From NCBI GenBank assembly GCA_945860705.1, contig CAMART010000008.1, positions 1 through 64,000 on the forward strand: a stretch of DNA of 64,000 nucleotides, given 5' to 3'. A program made the translations under genes and the position numbers. The stretch is from Chitinophaga pinensis. Its GTDB lineage: Bacteria; Bacteroidota; Bacteroidia; Chitinophagales; CAMDFR01. The notes under the pieces are model-generated. The model was not told where the DNA came from. It did no database searches and saw only the letters and a list, made by a program, of their open reading frames with translations. This document shows, one piece after another, positions 33,594 through 43,300 of the stretch (positions are counted from its first letter, which is position 1; the number at the start of each line of letters is the position of its first letter).

Positions 33594-34573
33594 TATGCCA
33601 CATAGCAAATTTCTTTGCATACTTTTACTGTTCTTTCTATACTAGGAAGATATGCCTCTACTAAATTTGGGGCATAGTGCATCGATGAATCGGCTCCATT
33701 TATTCTTCTGATGGGAGCATCAAGATAGTCAAAAGCATATCGCTGAGCTATATAAGTCACTTCAGAAGAAATACCTCCAAAAGGCCAAGATTCATCTACA
33801 ATAACAAGTCTATTTGTTTTTTTGATAGATTCTAAAATAGTAGTGTGATCCATGGGTCGAATAGTTCTAAGATCAATAACTTCTGCACTGATTCCTTCTT
33901 TTGCCAATTCTTCTGCTGCACCTAGTGCTACTTTCATCATTTTATTGAATGAAACTATAGTCACATCTGTACCTGCACGTTTGACATCGGCTTTACCTAT
34001 TTCAATGATATATTCTTCTTCAGGCACCTCACCTGCATCTCCATACATCATTTCACTTTCCATAAATATTACTGGATTATTATCTCTGATAGCTGCTTTC
34101 AAAAGTCCTTTTGAGTCGTATGGATTTGATGGAGATATTACTTTTAGACCTGGTACATTAGCATACCAGTTTTCAAAACTCTGTGCATGCTGACCTCCCA
34201 GCTGTCCTGCACTACCAGATGGACCTCTGAATACCATTGGGCATTCGAACTGACCACCACTCATTCCTTTCATTTTAGCTGCACTATTTACTATTTGATC
34301 TATTGCCAATAGTGCAAAATTGAATGTCATAAATTCTACAATTGGTCTCACGCCATTCATAGATGCTCCTACTGCTATACCTGCAAAACCTAATTCGGAT
34401 ATAGGTGTGTCGATTACTCTTTTTGCCCCAAACTCATCTAACATACCTTGAGTCACTTTATAGGCACCATTATATTCAGCAACTTCTTCACCCATAATAA
34501 GTACATTTGGGTCTCTTCTCATTTCTTCTGTCATTGCTTCTCTCAAAGCATCTCTCATTCTGATTGTTCTCAT
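33593..34573 (-). CDS. pdhB: pyruvate dehydrogenase E1 component, beta subunit
   Basis: A 326-residue E1 beta subunit of the pyruvate dehydrogenase complex (the alpha2beta2 form of E1), which decarboxylates pyruvate with thiamine diphosphate. It starts MRTIRMRDALREAMTEEMRRDPNV-type, with GEEVAEYNGAYKVTQGM, DTPISELGFAGIAVGAS, GQLGGQHAQS and RTIRPMDHTTI, all conserved. The alpha subunit and E2 are not in the window, so this is an orphan beta gene, a common arrangement in Bacteroidota. Branched-chain 2-oxoacid dehydrogenase is an alternative but less likely. Confidence 0.93.
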   Translation of the reverse strand: MRTIRMRDALREAMTEEMRRDPNVLIMGEEVAEYNGAYKVTQGMLDEFGAKRVIDTPISELGFAGIAVGASMNGVRPIVEFMTFNFALLAIDQIVNSAAKMKGMSGGQFECPMVFRGPSGSAGQLGGQHAQSFENWYANVPGLKVISPSNPYDSKGLLKAAIRDNNPVIFMESEMMYGDAGEVPEEEYIIEIGKADVKRAGTDVTIVSFNKMMKVALGAAEELAKEGISAEVIDLRTIRPMDHTTILESIKKTNRLVIVDESWPFGGISSEVTYIAQRYAFDYLDAPIRRINGADSSMHYAPNLVEAYLPSIERTVKVCKEICYVA

Positions 34574-34638
34574 ATGAAATATATTATTTTATTATGTATC
34601 TATTTATCTAAATTTATCAAATTTGAAATGCAAATATA

Positions 34639-36303
34639 CTATTTCTTATTCAGTTCTTGAATAGCTCTTTGAACAGTATTATCCATTTCATTTAATACAG
34701 GGTAAAAACCTTCATTTTTCCACTTTTGTTTAGCAATATATGCTTTCAAAAGGTTTTTTATTTGAGGAGTAACTTTGGCTAGATATTTATCATTTTTCAT
34801 AGCACCTTTGCTATATGCATATGATAGAAAATCATTTAAAATGGTAGCATCTATCACAAAAGTTTTTTGAAACTCATATATATTCTTATAGTTTACATAT
34901 ACACCTTCATTTGAAGCATATTTCATCAATACATAATCTGGGATGAATTTTCTAAACTCTGCTAAATAATTCCAGTTGATAGTAGTATCAAGAGGCACAA
35001 ATACATCTGGAGTGATGCCACCACCAGCATATACGATTCTGCCTTTATCTGTATAGTATCGAGTAGTATCTTTTCTATGAAAACTATCAATTGTATACAT
35101 TTCACCATCTTGATATCTTTCTAATAAATCATTATAATAGTCTTCAGTATTTTTACCATAGTCTCTCTGAATACATCTTCCACTTGGAGTATAATATCGT
35201 GCTATAGTCAATCTAAGTCCACTACCATCTTTAAGCGTATATTGGTCTTGTACAAGTCCTTTTCCAAATGATCTACGACCTACTACTATGCCTCTATCAT
35301 GGTCTTGTATAGCTCCACTCAAAATTTCACTAGCACTCGCACTTCCTTCATCTATAAGCACACAAACTTTACCTTCTTCAAACTGCCCTGGTCTACTTGC
35401 AATATAGTCTTTGCGTGGCGACGAATTTCCTTTGGTATAAACTACTAGTTGCTTTCCTCCCAGCAACTCATCTGCCATATCAACTGCAGCATTGAGATAT
35501 CCTCCTGGATTTTGACGAAGGTCTACTATAAGTTTTTTGATACCCAATTGATTGAGTTCATAAAGTTTTTTACCAAATTCATTGGTGGTAGTAGCACTAA
35601 ATCTATTGATTTTGATATAGCCTATATCGCCTTCAAGCTTATAGGCTACATCTACACTATACTGTGGTATTACATCTCTTTTTATATCAAAATCTATAAG
35701 ATTTTTAGAACCATTTCGAAGTATAGAAACTTTTACTTTGGTACCTTTGATACCTCTCAACTTGTGCATCACTCCATCATTATTTATTTTTACACCAGCT
35801 ACTATTGTATCGTTTATTTTTATGATTTTATCGCCTCCTTTGATACCAAGCGACTCTGAGGGTCCACCTGATATAGCAGCTACTACTATTATAGTATCGT
35901 CTTTAAGCCTAAACTCAATGCCTATTCCATCAAAATGTCCCTGCATTTCTTCGTTTACTCCTACTATTTCACTTGCAGGTATATATACACTATGTGGGTC
36001 TAGATTTTGCAAATATGCATTAATTGCATTATCTTCTAGTTGAGATCCATTTGTAGTATCTACGTACTTAGCATTTACTAGATTGATTATTTCATTGAGT
36101 TTATCAGACTGAGCACCAGAGAAATTAAGATTACCATTAGTTTTCCCTCCTGTTACTTTATTGATATAAATACCTAAACCTACTCCCAATACTATTGCTA
36201 CTGCAATGGCGATAGGAATTAAAAAAAGATACTTGCCAGAATTATTGTTTTGATACGAATTATTTTCCAATTTATGAATCAGCTTTTTATTAGTTAATTT
36301 CAA
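34639..36303 (-). CDS. S41 family C-terminal processing peptidase (CtpA type, TTG start)
   Basis: A 554-residue protease. One N-terminal transmembrane helix (YLFLIPIAIAVAIVLGVGLG) anchors a periplasmic PDZ domain (about 100-190), followed by the S41 core with GYIKINRFSATT, the catalytic serine in DEGSASASEILSG and the lysine in GRRSFGKGLVQ. These tail-specific proteases cut exposed C-termini of envelope proteins. The frame opens with TTG at 36303 and has no nearby ATG. A TACCTTTG box ends 4 bases before it, suggesting a leaderless transcript. Confidence 0.92.
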   Translation of the reverse strand: MKLTNKKLIHKLENNSYQNNNSGKYLFLIPIAIAVAIVLGVGLGIYINKVTGGKTNGNLNFSGAQSDKLNEIINLVNAKYVDTTNGSQLEDNAINAYLQNLDPHSVYIPASEIVGVNEEMQGHFDGIGIEFRLKDDTIIVVAAISGGPSESLGIKGGDKIIKINDTIVAGVKINNDGVMHKLRGIKGTKVKVSILRNGSKNLIDFDIKRDVIPQYSVDVAYKLEGDIGYIKINRFSATTTNEFGKKLYELNQLGIKKLIVDLRQNPGGYLNAAVDMADELLGGKQLVVYTKGNSSPRKDYIASRPGQFEEGKVCVLIDEGSASASEILSGAIQDHDRGIVVGRRSFGKGLVQDQYTLKDGSGLRLTIARYYTPSGRCIQRDYGKNTEDYYNDLLERYQDGEMYTIDSFHRKDTTRYYTDKGRIVYAGGGITPDVFVPLDTTINWNYLAEFRKFIPDYVLMKYASNEGVYVNYKNIYEFQKTFVIDATILNDFLSYAYSKGAMKNDKYLAKVTPQIKNLLKAYIAKQKWKNEGFYPVLNEMDNTVQRAIQELNKK

Positions 36304-36307
36304 ATAT

Positions 36308-36315
36308 CAAAGGTA
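36308..36315 (-). promoter_or_regulatory. -7 box of the S41 protease gene
   Basis: TACCTTTG on the minus strand, full TAnnTTTG match, only 4 bases from the TTG start codon. No -33 TTG at normal spacing, so its strength is uncertain. Confidence 0.35.
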
Positions 36316-36453
36316 TATTATTTATCTCAATTTACCTGATAGGAATTGAAGGGATTTACATTCTAATATATAAAATCTGTTGCTCCCACATATTTATATA
36401 AGATAATTTTGATAGTTAATTTTAGAAACAAAATTATTATACAATAAAAAAAC

Positions 36454-36482
36454 AGGCTATAACACTTAATGTATCATAGCCT
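36454..36482 (-). terminator. rho-independent terminator of the DUF2723 gene
   Basis: Inverted repeat AGGCTAT / ATAGCCT with a 15-base loop that can pair further. On the minus strand a seven-T run follows shortly after. It lies about 25 bases beyond the DUF2723 stop codon. Confidence 0.7.
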
Positions 36483-36507
36483 ATCTAATTATTTTATATT
36501 CAAAAAA

Positions 36508-39500
36508 TTATTGTTGTTGTGGCATCATTTGTTGTTGAGGTTGTGGAAATCGCTGGTTGTATTTAGCTAATAATACATCTACTTTTTTAGCCGCTTCTTC
36601 ATCACCTCCTGCTCTCATATAAGTCATCATATTATTAAGTATGTATAAATTTCTTTGTACTTCTTGGTTTTGGAGTGACTCACCTTGTTTATCATATAAA
36701 TCTAAATATACTTTAGCAAGATTTACTAATTCTTCGGCATATTTTCTACCATTGGTTTTATCTCCTGCTTTATAGTATGCTTCTGGAATACTCATATTGT
36801 ATATATTAAGTGGGACTCTGCTAGTAGGAAGTTCTGTCATAGCTTTATTAAGAATATTTAGTGCTTTATCTTTTTCACCTCTATTCGCTAATTCAGAAGC
36901 TAATCTACCAAAATTGCTTCTAATATTGTAAGTCATACGCATGATATTTTCATCTAAATATACATCTGGGTCTTTCATATTTCCCCATTTAAATTTATTG
37001 AGCATACGATCATACATTACATCTGTTCTCAATCTAGATTCATATATACTAGCTCTAGGGTCTGGATTCAAATAAGGAACTATTCTATTTGCCATACCTT
37101 CTAGTTGAACATATTTATCTAAGCCTACATACATATCTGGTGAACAAGAAATAGCGAAATATATTGGTCTTTCCCAAAGATTGTTTGCTATTATATCTAG
37201 AATCATCAATTTATCTTTCATTATAGTAGGCGATGGAATATCCCAATTTAAATTTGTTTTTAGCATATTAGGCAAATCTTCTTTAGCCAAAATATCTAAC
37301 TTAGCTATCTTGTTTGTATCTACTGGCATATATACTTTTAGTGTAGGGAAGTATGCTTCTGCTTCACCATTTTGGTTTATGGTTTTATCTCCAGGTTTTT
37401 CGCTAGCTACAAAAGCCATAATATCTTTTAGTGGGTAATAAGTATTTGCATCTAAAGCTTGACTTGCTTTGTATCTCACTACATTTCTATTGCTAGCTTT
37501 TATTTGATCCCAATTAAAAGAAGTTTTAATAGCTGGTCCATCATTAAGTTTGAAATGAAGTTGATCTATATACCAATCTACACCTAATAAACTCAAATTG
37601 ATAATACGAATATCAGGACGTATATTTTCTACCTCTTGAGCATACCAAAGCGGATAAGTATCATTATCGCCTTGTGTAAATAAGATGGCATTTGGTGCGC
37701 AGGATTCTAGATAGTCTATGGCCATGTCTCTTGCTACATATCTTTTGCTTCTATCGTGGTCATCCCAACCTTGAGAACCCATCAAAAATGGAGCTACAGC
37801 ACATAATGCTATTGCTATGTATGCTGGCACTGTACTTCCTTTCATTCTTTTGCTGATTTCTTCAGCTATAAAAATAACTGCAAAGCCAATCCATATACTA
37901 AATGCTAATACTGAACCAGCAAATATATAATCTCTCTCACGAGGCTCACGTGGTGGTTGGTTGAGTCCTATGATTTGTACTACACCTGTCAATAGCCAGA
38001 ATAAAAGAACAAATGTAAACACAGTAGGATTTTTTCTAAATAAATAAAATGCGCCAATAAGACCTAAAATAAATGGAATACCATAAAATACATTACGAGC
38101 CCAATTACCTTTTTTATCTGGTAAAATTTGACTTTGATCAGATTGTGGTGTTCCCAATGGTTTAAGTAAATTATCTAATGCATTGATACCTGTAATCCAT
38201 CTACCATCATCATTGTAGTATAGACCTTGCTCATCACTCTGACGACCACTGAAATTCCACATCAGATATCTAAAATACATATAACCTATTTGGTATTTAA
38301 CAAAGAATGCAATATTGTCACCTGCACCTATATTATCCTTTACAGCAAATCTTGGTTGACCACCTTTATTCTGTGCATCGGCTGCTTGTTGAGCTTCTTC
38401 GATACTTGAATAAGTTTCTATTATTTCATTGTTTTGAGCTCTATCTACTACATTGTATGTAGCTCCTCCCCACTTATCAAACCAACCTCTATATGCTTGA
38501 GTTTTCTCATTGTCCATAAGTACTCCCATTCTTGGGAAAAGTACTTCTACCCCGTCTTTCCATACATATTTGAATTTCTTATCTACTTCTTCGTACTTGC
38601 CTGTAGTTTTGTTTTTGTAAATAACCGCTCCATCATCGTCTACTCTTTCTATATCATAATTATCAGCAGAATACTGAGGACCAAATACAAGAGGTCTATC
38701 ACCATATTGTTCACGATTTAGATAGGATAATAATCTGTATGGATCTTGAGGTTTGTTCATATTGATAGGGGTATTAGCAATAGAACGAATAGGCACCATG
38801 ATATATGAAGAATATCCAATAAAACAAAATGCAATAGCTAAAATCAATGTATTAGTTCTAGCGTGATTGTTATTTTTTGTATAAATAAATAAAGCTACAA
38901 ATGTTGCAATAGTCAAAGCAAAAAAGAAGTAGACTCCTGTGTAAAAAGGAGCTGATAGGGTATTGACAAACAATTTATCAAAAAATGCTGCTGCTGTAGG
39001 TATACCAGATATAACAAATTTCATCACTAATGGAACCGATGCAAATGATATAACAAATGCAATAGCAAAATGCATCCAATTAAATTTGTATTTTTTGAAA
39101 TAATAAGCAATACCCAAAATAGGTAAAGCTAATAAAGATAGTAAGTGAACGCCTAATGATAAACCTACTGCATAACCAACAAATATCATCCATCTATCTG
39201 CATATTTTTCATCAGAAGCATCCCATTTGAAAATAGCCCAGATAACGAGCATCAAAAAGAAACTAGATAAAGCATACACTTCGCCTTCTACAGCCGAAAA
39301 CCAAAACGAATCTGTGAAAGTACCACATGTAGCTGCAATAATACCTGCACCAAATATGGCTACCATATTGAACATAGAATAATCTTCTTCAGACTTTATC
39401 AATACTTTTTTTGCAAGCATCGTAGTGGTCCAGAATAAAAATAAAATCGCAAATGCACTTGATAGACCACTCATAAAATTAATCATGACTGGCACTTTAG

Positions 39501-39717
39501 TCATATCACCGCCTGCAAATAAAGTAAATACTCTACCTATCATGATGAACATTGGTGCTCCTGGAGGGTGTGCGACTTGAAGTTTCAATGCGGCAGGAAC
39601 AAACTCGCCACAATCCCAAAAACTTGCACTACTTTCTATGGTACTACCATACACAAACAATGCAAAAGCAAATACTACCCAGCCAACTACATTGTTTAAT
39701 AATTTGTATTGTTTCAT
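36508..39717 (-). CDS. DUF2723 family large membrane protein
   Basis: A 1069-residue protein of the DUF2723 family, a large Bacteroidota membrane family with the topology of a GT-C glycosyltransferase. The first 350 residues have about nine transmembrane helices and include SSASFWDCGEFVPAALKLQ and HPPGAPMFIMIGR, with an acidic residue placed like the catalytic loop of O-mannosyltransferases. Further helices run to about residue 660. A soluble C-terminal half with TPR-like helices follows, ending in a Gln-rich tail (QQQMMPQQQ). A role in protein or lipid glycosylation is inference from fold. Confidence 0.85.
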   Translation of the reverse strand: MKQYKLLNNVVGWVVFAFALFVYGSTIESSASFWDCGEFVPAALKLQVAHPPGAPMFIMIGRVFTLFAGGDMTKVPVMINFMSGLSSAFAILFLFWTTTMLAKKVLIKSEEDYSMFNMVAIFGAGIIAATCGTFTDSFWFSAVEGEVYALSSFFLMLVIWAIFKWDASDEKYADRWMIFVGYAVGLSLGVHLLSLLALPILGIAYYFKKYKFNWMHFAIAFVISFASVPLVMKFVISGIPTAAAFFDKLFVNTLSAPFYTGVYFFFALTIATFVALFIYTKNNNHARTNTLILAIAFCFIGYSSYIMVPIRSIANTPINMNKPQDPYRLLSYLNREQYGDRPLVFGPQYSADNYDIERVDDDGAVIYKNKTTGKYEEVDKKFKYVWKDGVEVLFPRMGVLMDNEKTQAYRGWFDKWGGATYNVVDRAQNNEIIETYSSIEEAQQAADAQNKGGQPRFAVKDNIGAGDNIAFFVKYQIGYMYFRYLMWNFSGRQSDEQGLYYNDDGRWITGINALDNLLKPLGTPQSDQSQILPDKKGNWARNVFYGIPFILGLIGAFYLFRKNPTVFTFVLLFWLLTGVVQIIGLNQPPREPRERDYIFAGSVLAFSIWIGFAVIFIAEEISKRMKGSTVPAYIAIALCAVAPFLMGSQGWDDHDRSKRYVARDMAIDYLESCAPNAILFTQGDNDTYPLWYAQEVENIRPDIRIINLSLLGVDWYIDQLHFKLNDGPAIKTSFNWDQIKASNRNVVRYKASQALDANTYYPLKDIMAFVASEKPGDKTINQNGEAEAYFPTLKVYMPVDTNKIAKLDILAKEDLPNMLKTNLNWDIPSPTIMKDKLMILDIIANNLWERPIYFAISCSPDMYVGLDKYVQLEGMANRIVPYLNPDPRASIYESRLRTDVMYDRMLNKFKWGNMKDPDVYLDENIMRMTYNIRSNFGRLASELANRGEKDKALNILNKAMTELPTSRVPLNIYNMSIPEAYYKAGDKTNGRKYAEELVNLAKVYLDLYDKQGESLQNQEVQRNLYILNNMMTYMRAGGDEEAAKKVDVLLAKYNQRFPQPQQQMMPQQQ

Positions 39718-39865
39718 AAATTGATCTAAAATTTTGAATTTTGAGGTACGAATGTAGGAAAAATTGAATAAAAACTCTTTAATAATTGTTAATCACGAGG
39801 TAAATTATTATCAAAATTCTCAAATAAGCATTATTCTTAAAAAAACGTATTTGATATAAATAAAA

Positions 39866-39894
39866 AATCCTTCTTAAAAATTTTAAGAAGGATT
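39866..39894 (-). terminator. rho-independent terminator of the gene at 39916
   Basis: Perfect 14-base inverted repeat AATCCTTCTTAAAA / TTTTAAGAAGGATT with a single-base centre, T6 following on the minus strand, about 20 bases after the stop codon of the small secreted protein. Confidence 0.85.
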
Positions 39895-39915
39895 ATAAAA
39901 GTGTAACTTAAAAAA

Positions 39916-40203
39916 TTAATTTTCTATTTTGATACAACCATTTTTGATTGAAATTTTCATATTGTCTTTTAAAGTTATTTCTCCACAGCTAGTAGTCAAT
40001 ACAGCTTCACTACATCCTGTTTGGATAGTAACTGTAGAGGTAGTACCATGGTCAAATTTTACTTCTGATGTACTTCCACAAGATTTTACTTTGCATACTA
40101 AGTCATTAGAATCTCCATTATAAAATTTGATAAAAATACCTGCATTAGCAGAACTAAAAGCAAATAATAATGTAAATACAAAAAGGATAGATAAATTTTT
40201 CAT
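39916..40203 (-). CDS. small secreted cysteine-containing protein
   Basis: A 95-residue protein with a signal peptide (LSILFVFTLLFAFSSANA). The mature 75 residues are beta-rich and contain five cysteines, including a VCKVKSCG stretch, so two disulphides are likely. I recognise no family. It is a single gene with a strong terminator, and its neighbours are unrelated. It is probably periplasmic or extracellular; function unknown. Confidence 0.7.
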   Translation of the reverse strand: MKNLSILFVFTLLFAFSSANAGIFIKFYNGDSNDLVCKVKSCGSTSEVKFDHGTTSTVTIQTGCSEAVLTTSCGEITLKDNMKISIKNGCIKIEN

Positions 40204-40324
40204 TGTTTTTTAATTTTACGATGTATAATGTTGTAAATATAAGTTTTATTATAGAATTTATGTTAAATTATATATTAGATTTAATATGATTAAACTAAAT
40301 GCAGAAAATACTAGTAAGCAACAA

Positions 40325-40353
40325 TTTATATAGAAATATTTTTACTATCTTTA
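40325..40353 (+). promoter_or_regulatory. candidate promoter of the T9SS subtilase gene
   Basis: TATCTTTA at 40346-40353 (one mismatch to TAnnTTTG) with TTT 18 bases upstream. It would leave about 25 bases of leader to the ATG at 40384. Confidence 0.3.
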
Positions 40354-40383
40354 TTTCCTTTTTTTATGATAAAATAAATTTAG

Positions 40384-43300
40384 ATGATAAGAATTATATC
40401 TATTATACTAACTACTCTTCTACTAAACGAAAGTATTGCTCAAAATAATATTTACTTTATTGAGGAAAGGACCAACTTAGTTGAGAATATTTTATCAAGT
40501 TCAGCAATAGACAAAAGCAAACTAAATAGTTTTTTGTATCAAGATAAATATATCATTATAGCAAGACTAAATAATATTCCTACTAGTACTCCTAAAAACA
40601 TAGAATTATTAAGTTATTTAGGAAATAATTATTATTGGGTAGCCGTAGACAAAAACATCAATAGTACTCAGCTTATAGAAGATAATGTTACATCTATCTA
40701 TACTCCAAAACTAGAATTAAAAACTACTGCAAATATTTTATTTAAGAATTATCCAATACATGCAGTAAACGAAGCTGACTATATAGATGTATCCATTTTA
40801 TTATATAAACCTGAAAAAAAAGAAATAATTGATCAAGAATTAAAAAAAATAGGTGCATATATATTGCCTACCATTTCGGAAAACACCGTATTTTATCCAT
40901 GTAGAGTACCAATCGACAGTATTGATAAATTAATTATGCTTCCAATTATCCATTTTGTAGAACCTATATTAGAAGAAGCAAAAGTGGTGAATTATGATAA
41001 CAATGCAACACATGGAAATTTTTACTTAAAGTCTAAGGAATTAAGTGAAAGAGGTTTGACTGGTAAAGGTGTAGTAGTGGGTGAGGGAGATGATGGAAAT
41101 ATTACATCACATATCGATTATTCTGATAGAGTAATTGATAGAGCAAGCTATCCATACAATAGCCACGGAACCCATGTGGGAGGAACTATAGCTGGAGCTG
41201 GCATACTTAATCCGCTACATGAAGGTATGGCACCAAAAGCAACATTGATTGGTGAATATTTCACAAATATTATAGGTGCTACTGACCAGCATGTTAGAGA
41301 TTTTAATATGGTACTTACAAACAACTCCTATTATAGTGGAGCGGCGGGTTGTACTAGTAATGGCACTTATTCTAGCTCTAGCAATTTTGCTGATATACAA
41401 CAAGTAAATAATGATACATTACTACATGTATTTGCAGCAGGAAATGATGGAGGTTCTACCTGTGCTCCATACCCATTAGGGTTTCATACAGTGAAAAGTA
41501 ACTGGCAAATAGCTAAAAATACTTTAGTAGTAGCTAATATGCAAGAGTCATATAATATTTCAGGAAGTAGTAGTAGAGGTCCTACAGATGATGGTCGAAT
41601 AAAACCTGAAATCACAGCTATAGGCACAGCTGTAAATTCTACTTATCCTAATAATACTTATGCAAGTATTTCAGGAACTAGCATGGCTTCACCAACTGTA
41701 ACTGGAACTCTAGTGCTACTTTGTGAACGCTACAGACAAACTCATAGTGGCTCGAGTCCAATTGGTGGTTTATTAAAAGCTATTGCATGCAATACAGCTA
41801 CTGACTGGGGAAACACAGGACCAGATTATACTTTTGGATATGGAATAATTAATTCTGTAAGAGCTGTAAGAGCTATAGAAAACAATCAATTTATAATCAA
41901 TAATGTTTCACATGGTATCACAAATACCCATAATATAACTTTACCATCTGGTGCACAACAACTAAAAGTGACATTGTATTGGGTTGATGCTGCTGGCGAT
42001 CCAGTACTTACTACAAATCTTGTAAACAATCTTGACTTAAGTGTAATCACTCCAAGTTCTACCACTTTTTTACCCTGGGTTCTTAACCAAACACCAGCAA
42101 GTGTAAATGCATTGGCATTGAGAGGACGTGATAGTTTGAATAATATAGAACAAGTAACCATAGATAATCCTGCTTCTGGAATATATACACTCCAAGTAAA
42201 TGGATATAATGTACCAATAGGTGCTCAGAGATATATTCTTACATATGATATAGTGACGCCTAGTGTAGAGGTGTTATGGCCAAATGGTGGTGATCCGATA
42301 AGAGCAAACACAACAGTGAATATACAATGGAATGCATTTGGAGGTGATCCTAATACATTTACAGTAGAATATTCTTTAAATAATGGCTCTACATGGACCA
42401 CTATTGTCAATAATGCTGCAAGTACAGTAAGAAGACAATCTTGGGTGGTTCCAAATACTTCAACTAATCAAGCATTGGTAAGAGTAATAAGAAATGTGGT
42501 TGGATATGCAGATACAAGTAATACAGCTTTTGTAATATTACCACAAACCACAATAAGTAATACTACGATGTGCGAAGGTCATATTTTACTTACATGGCTT
42601 CCTATAGTTGGTACTACAAGTTATGACTTAATGATGAAAGTAGATGATAGCATGCAAGTAATAAAAAACACCCTTGATACTTTTAATTATATAAATGGCT
42701 TATCTCCTACTACTACCTATTATTTTGGAGTAAGAGGAAGAATAGGGAGCAGTAATGGTATGCGTTCATTATCTGTTATAGTAACTCCAACATCTGGTTT
42801 ATGTACATCAAACTTATTTGATAATGATATGAAATTGGTTTCTATAAATAATAATACTGGTAGAATAAATACGTCTAGTTCTTTAAGTAATAACCAAATT
42901 ATTTCAATCACTATAAAAAATCTAGATAATATATCAACCACTGGATCATATAATCTCTATTATCAAATAAATGGGTCGACACCTGTTATGGAGACTATTA
43001 GTACAACTATAGCTTCATCAGCTACTTTAAATTATAACTTTTCTACTACAGCTAATCTATCTGCCATTGGAACTTATAACATAAAAACATGGGTTAGAAG
43101 AATAGGTGATATACAATTTTCAAATGATACATTAGAAAAAGTAATACGTCAACTGAGCAATCCATTAGTTGTATTGCCAGCATTAGAAAATTTTGAAACT
43201 CTATCTAATACAAGTTATTCGTCAACTACTATAGGTCTTATAGGAGATGATAGATTAGATTTTTATACTATAAGTGGCAATAGAAATAGAGCTAGGACGT

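Noticed and set aside
33852-34193. Plus-strand 113-codon frame inside pdhB
   Set aside because: It is antisense to a highly conserved enzyme gene; no family resemblance.
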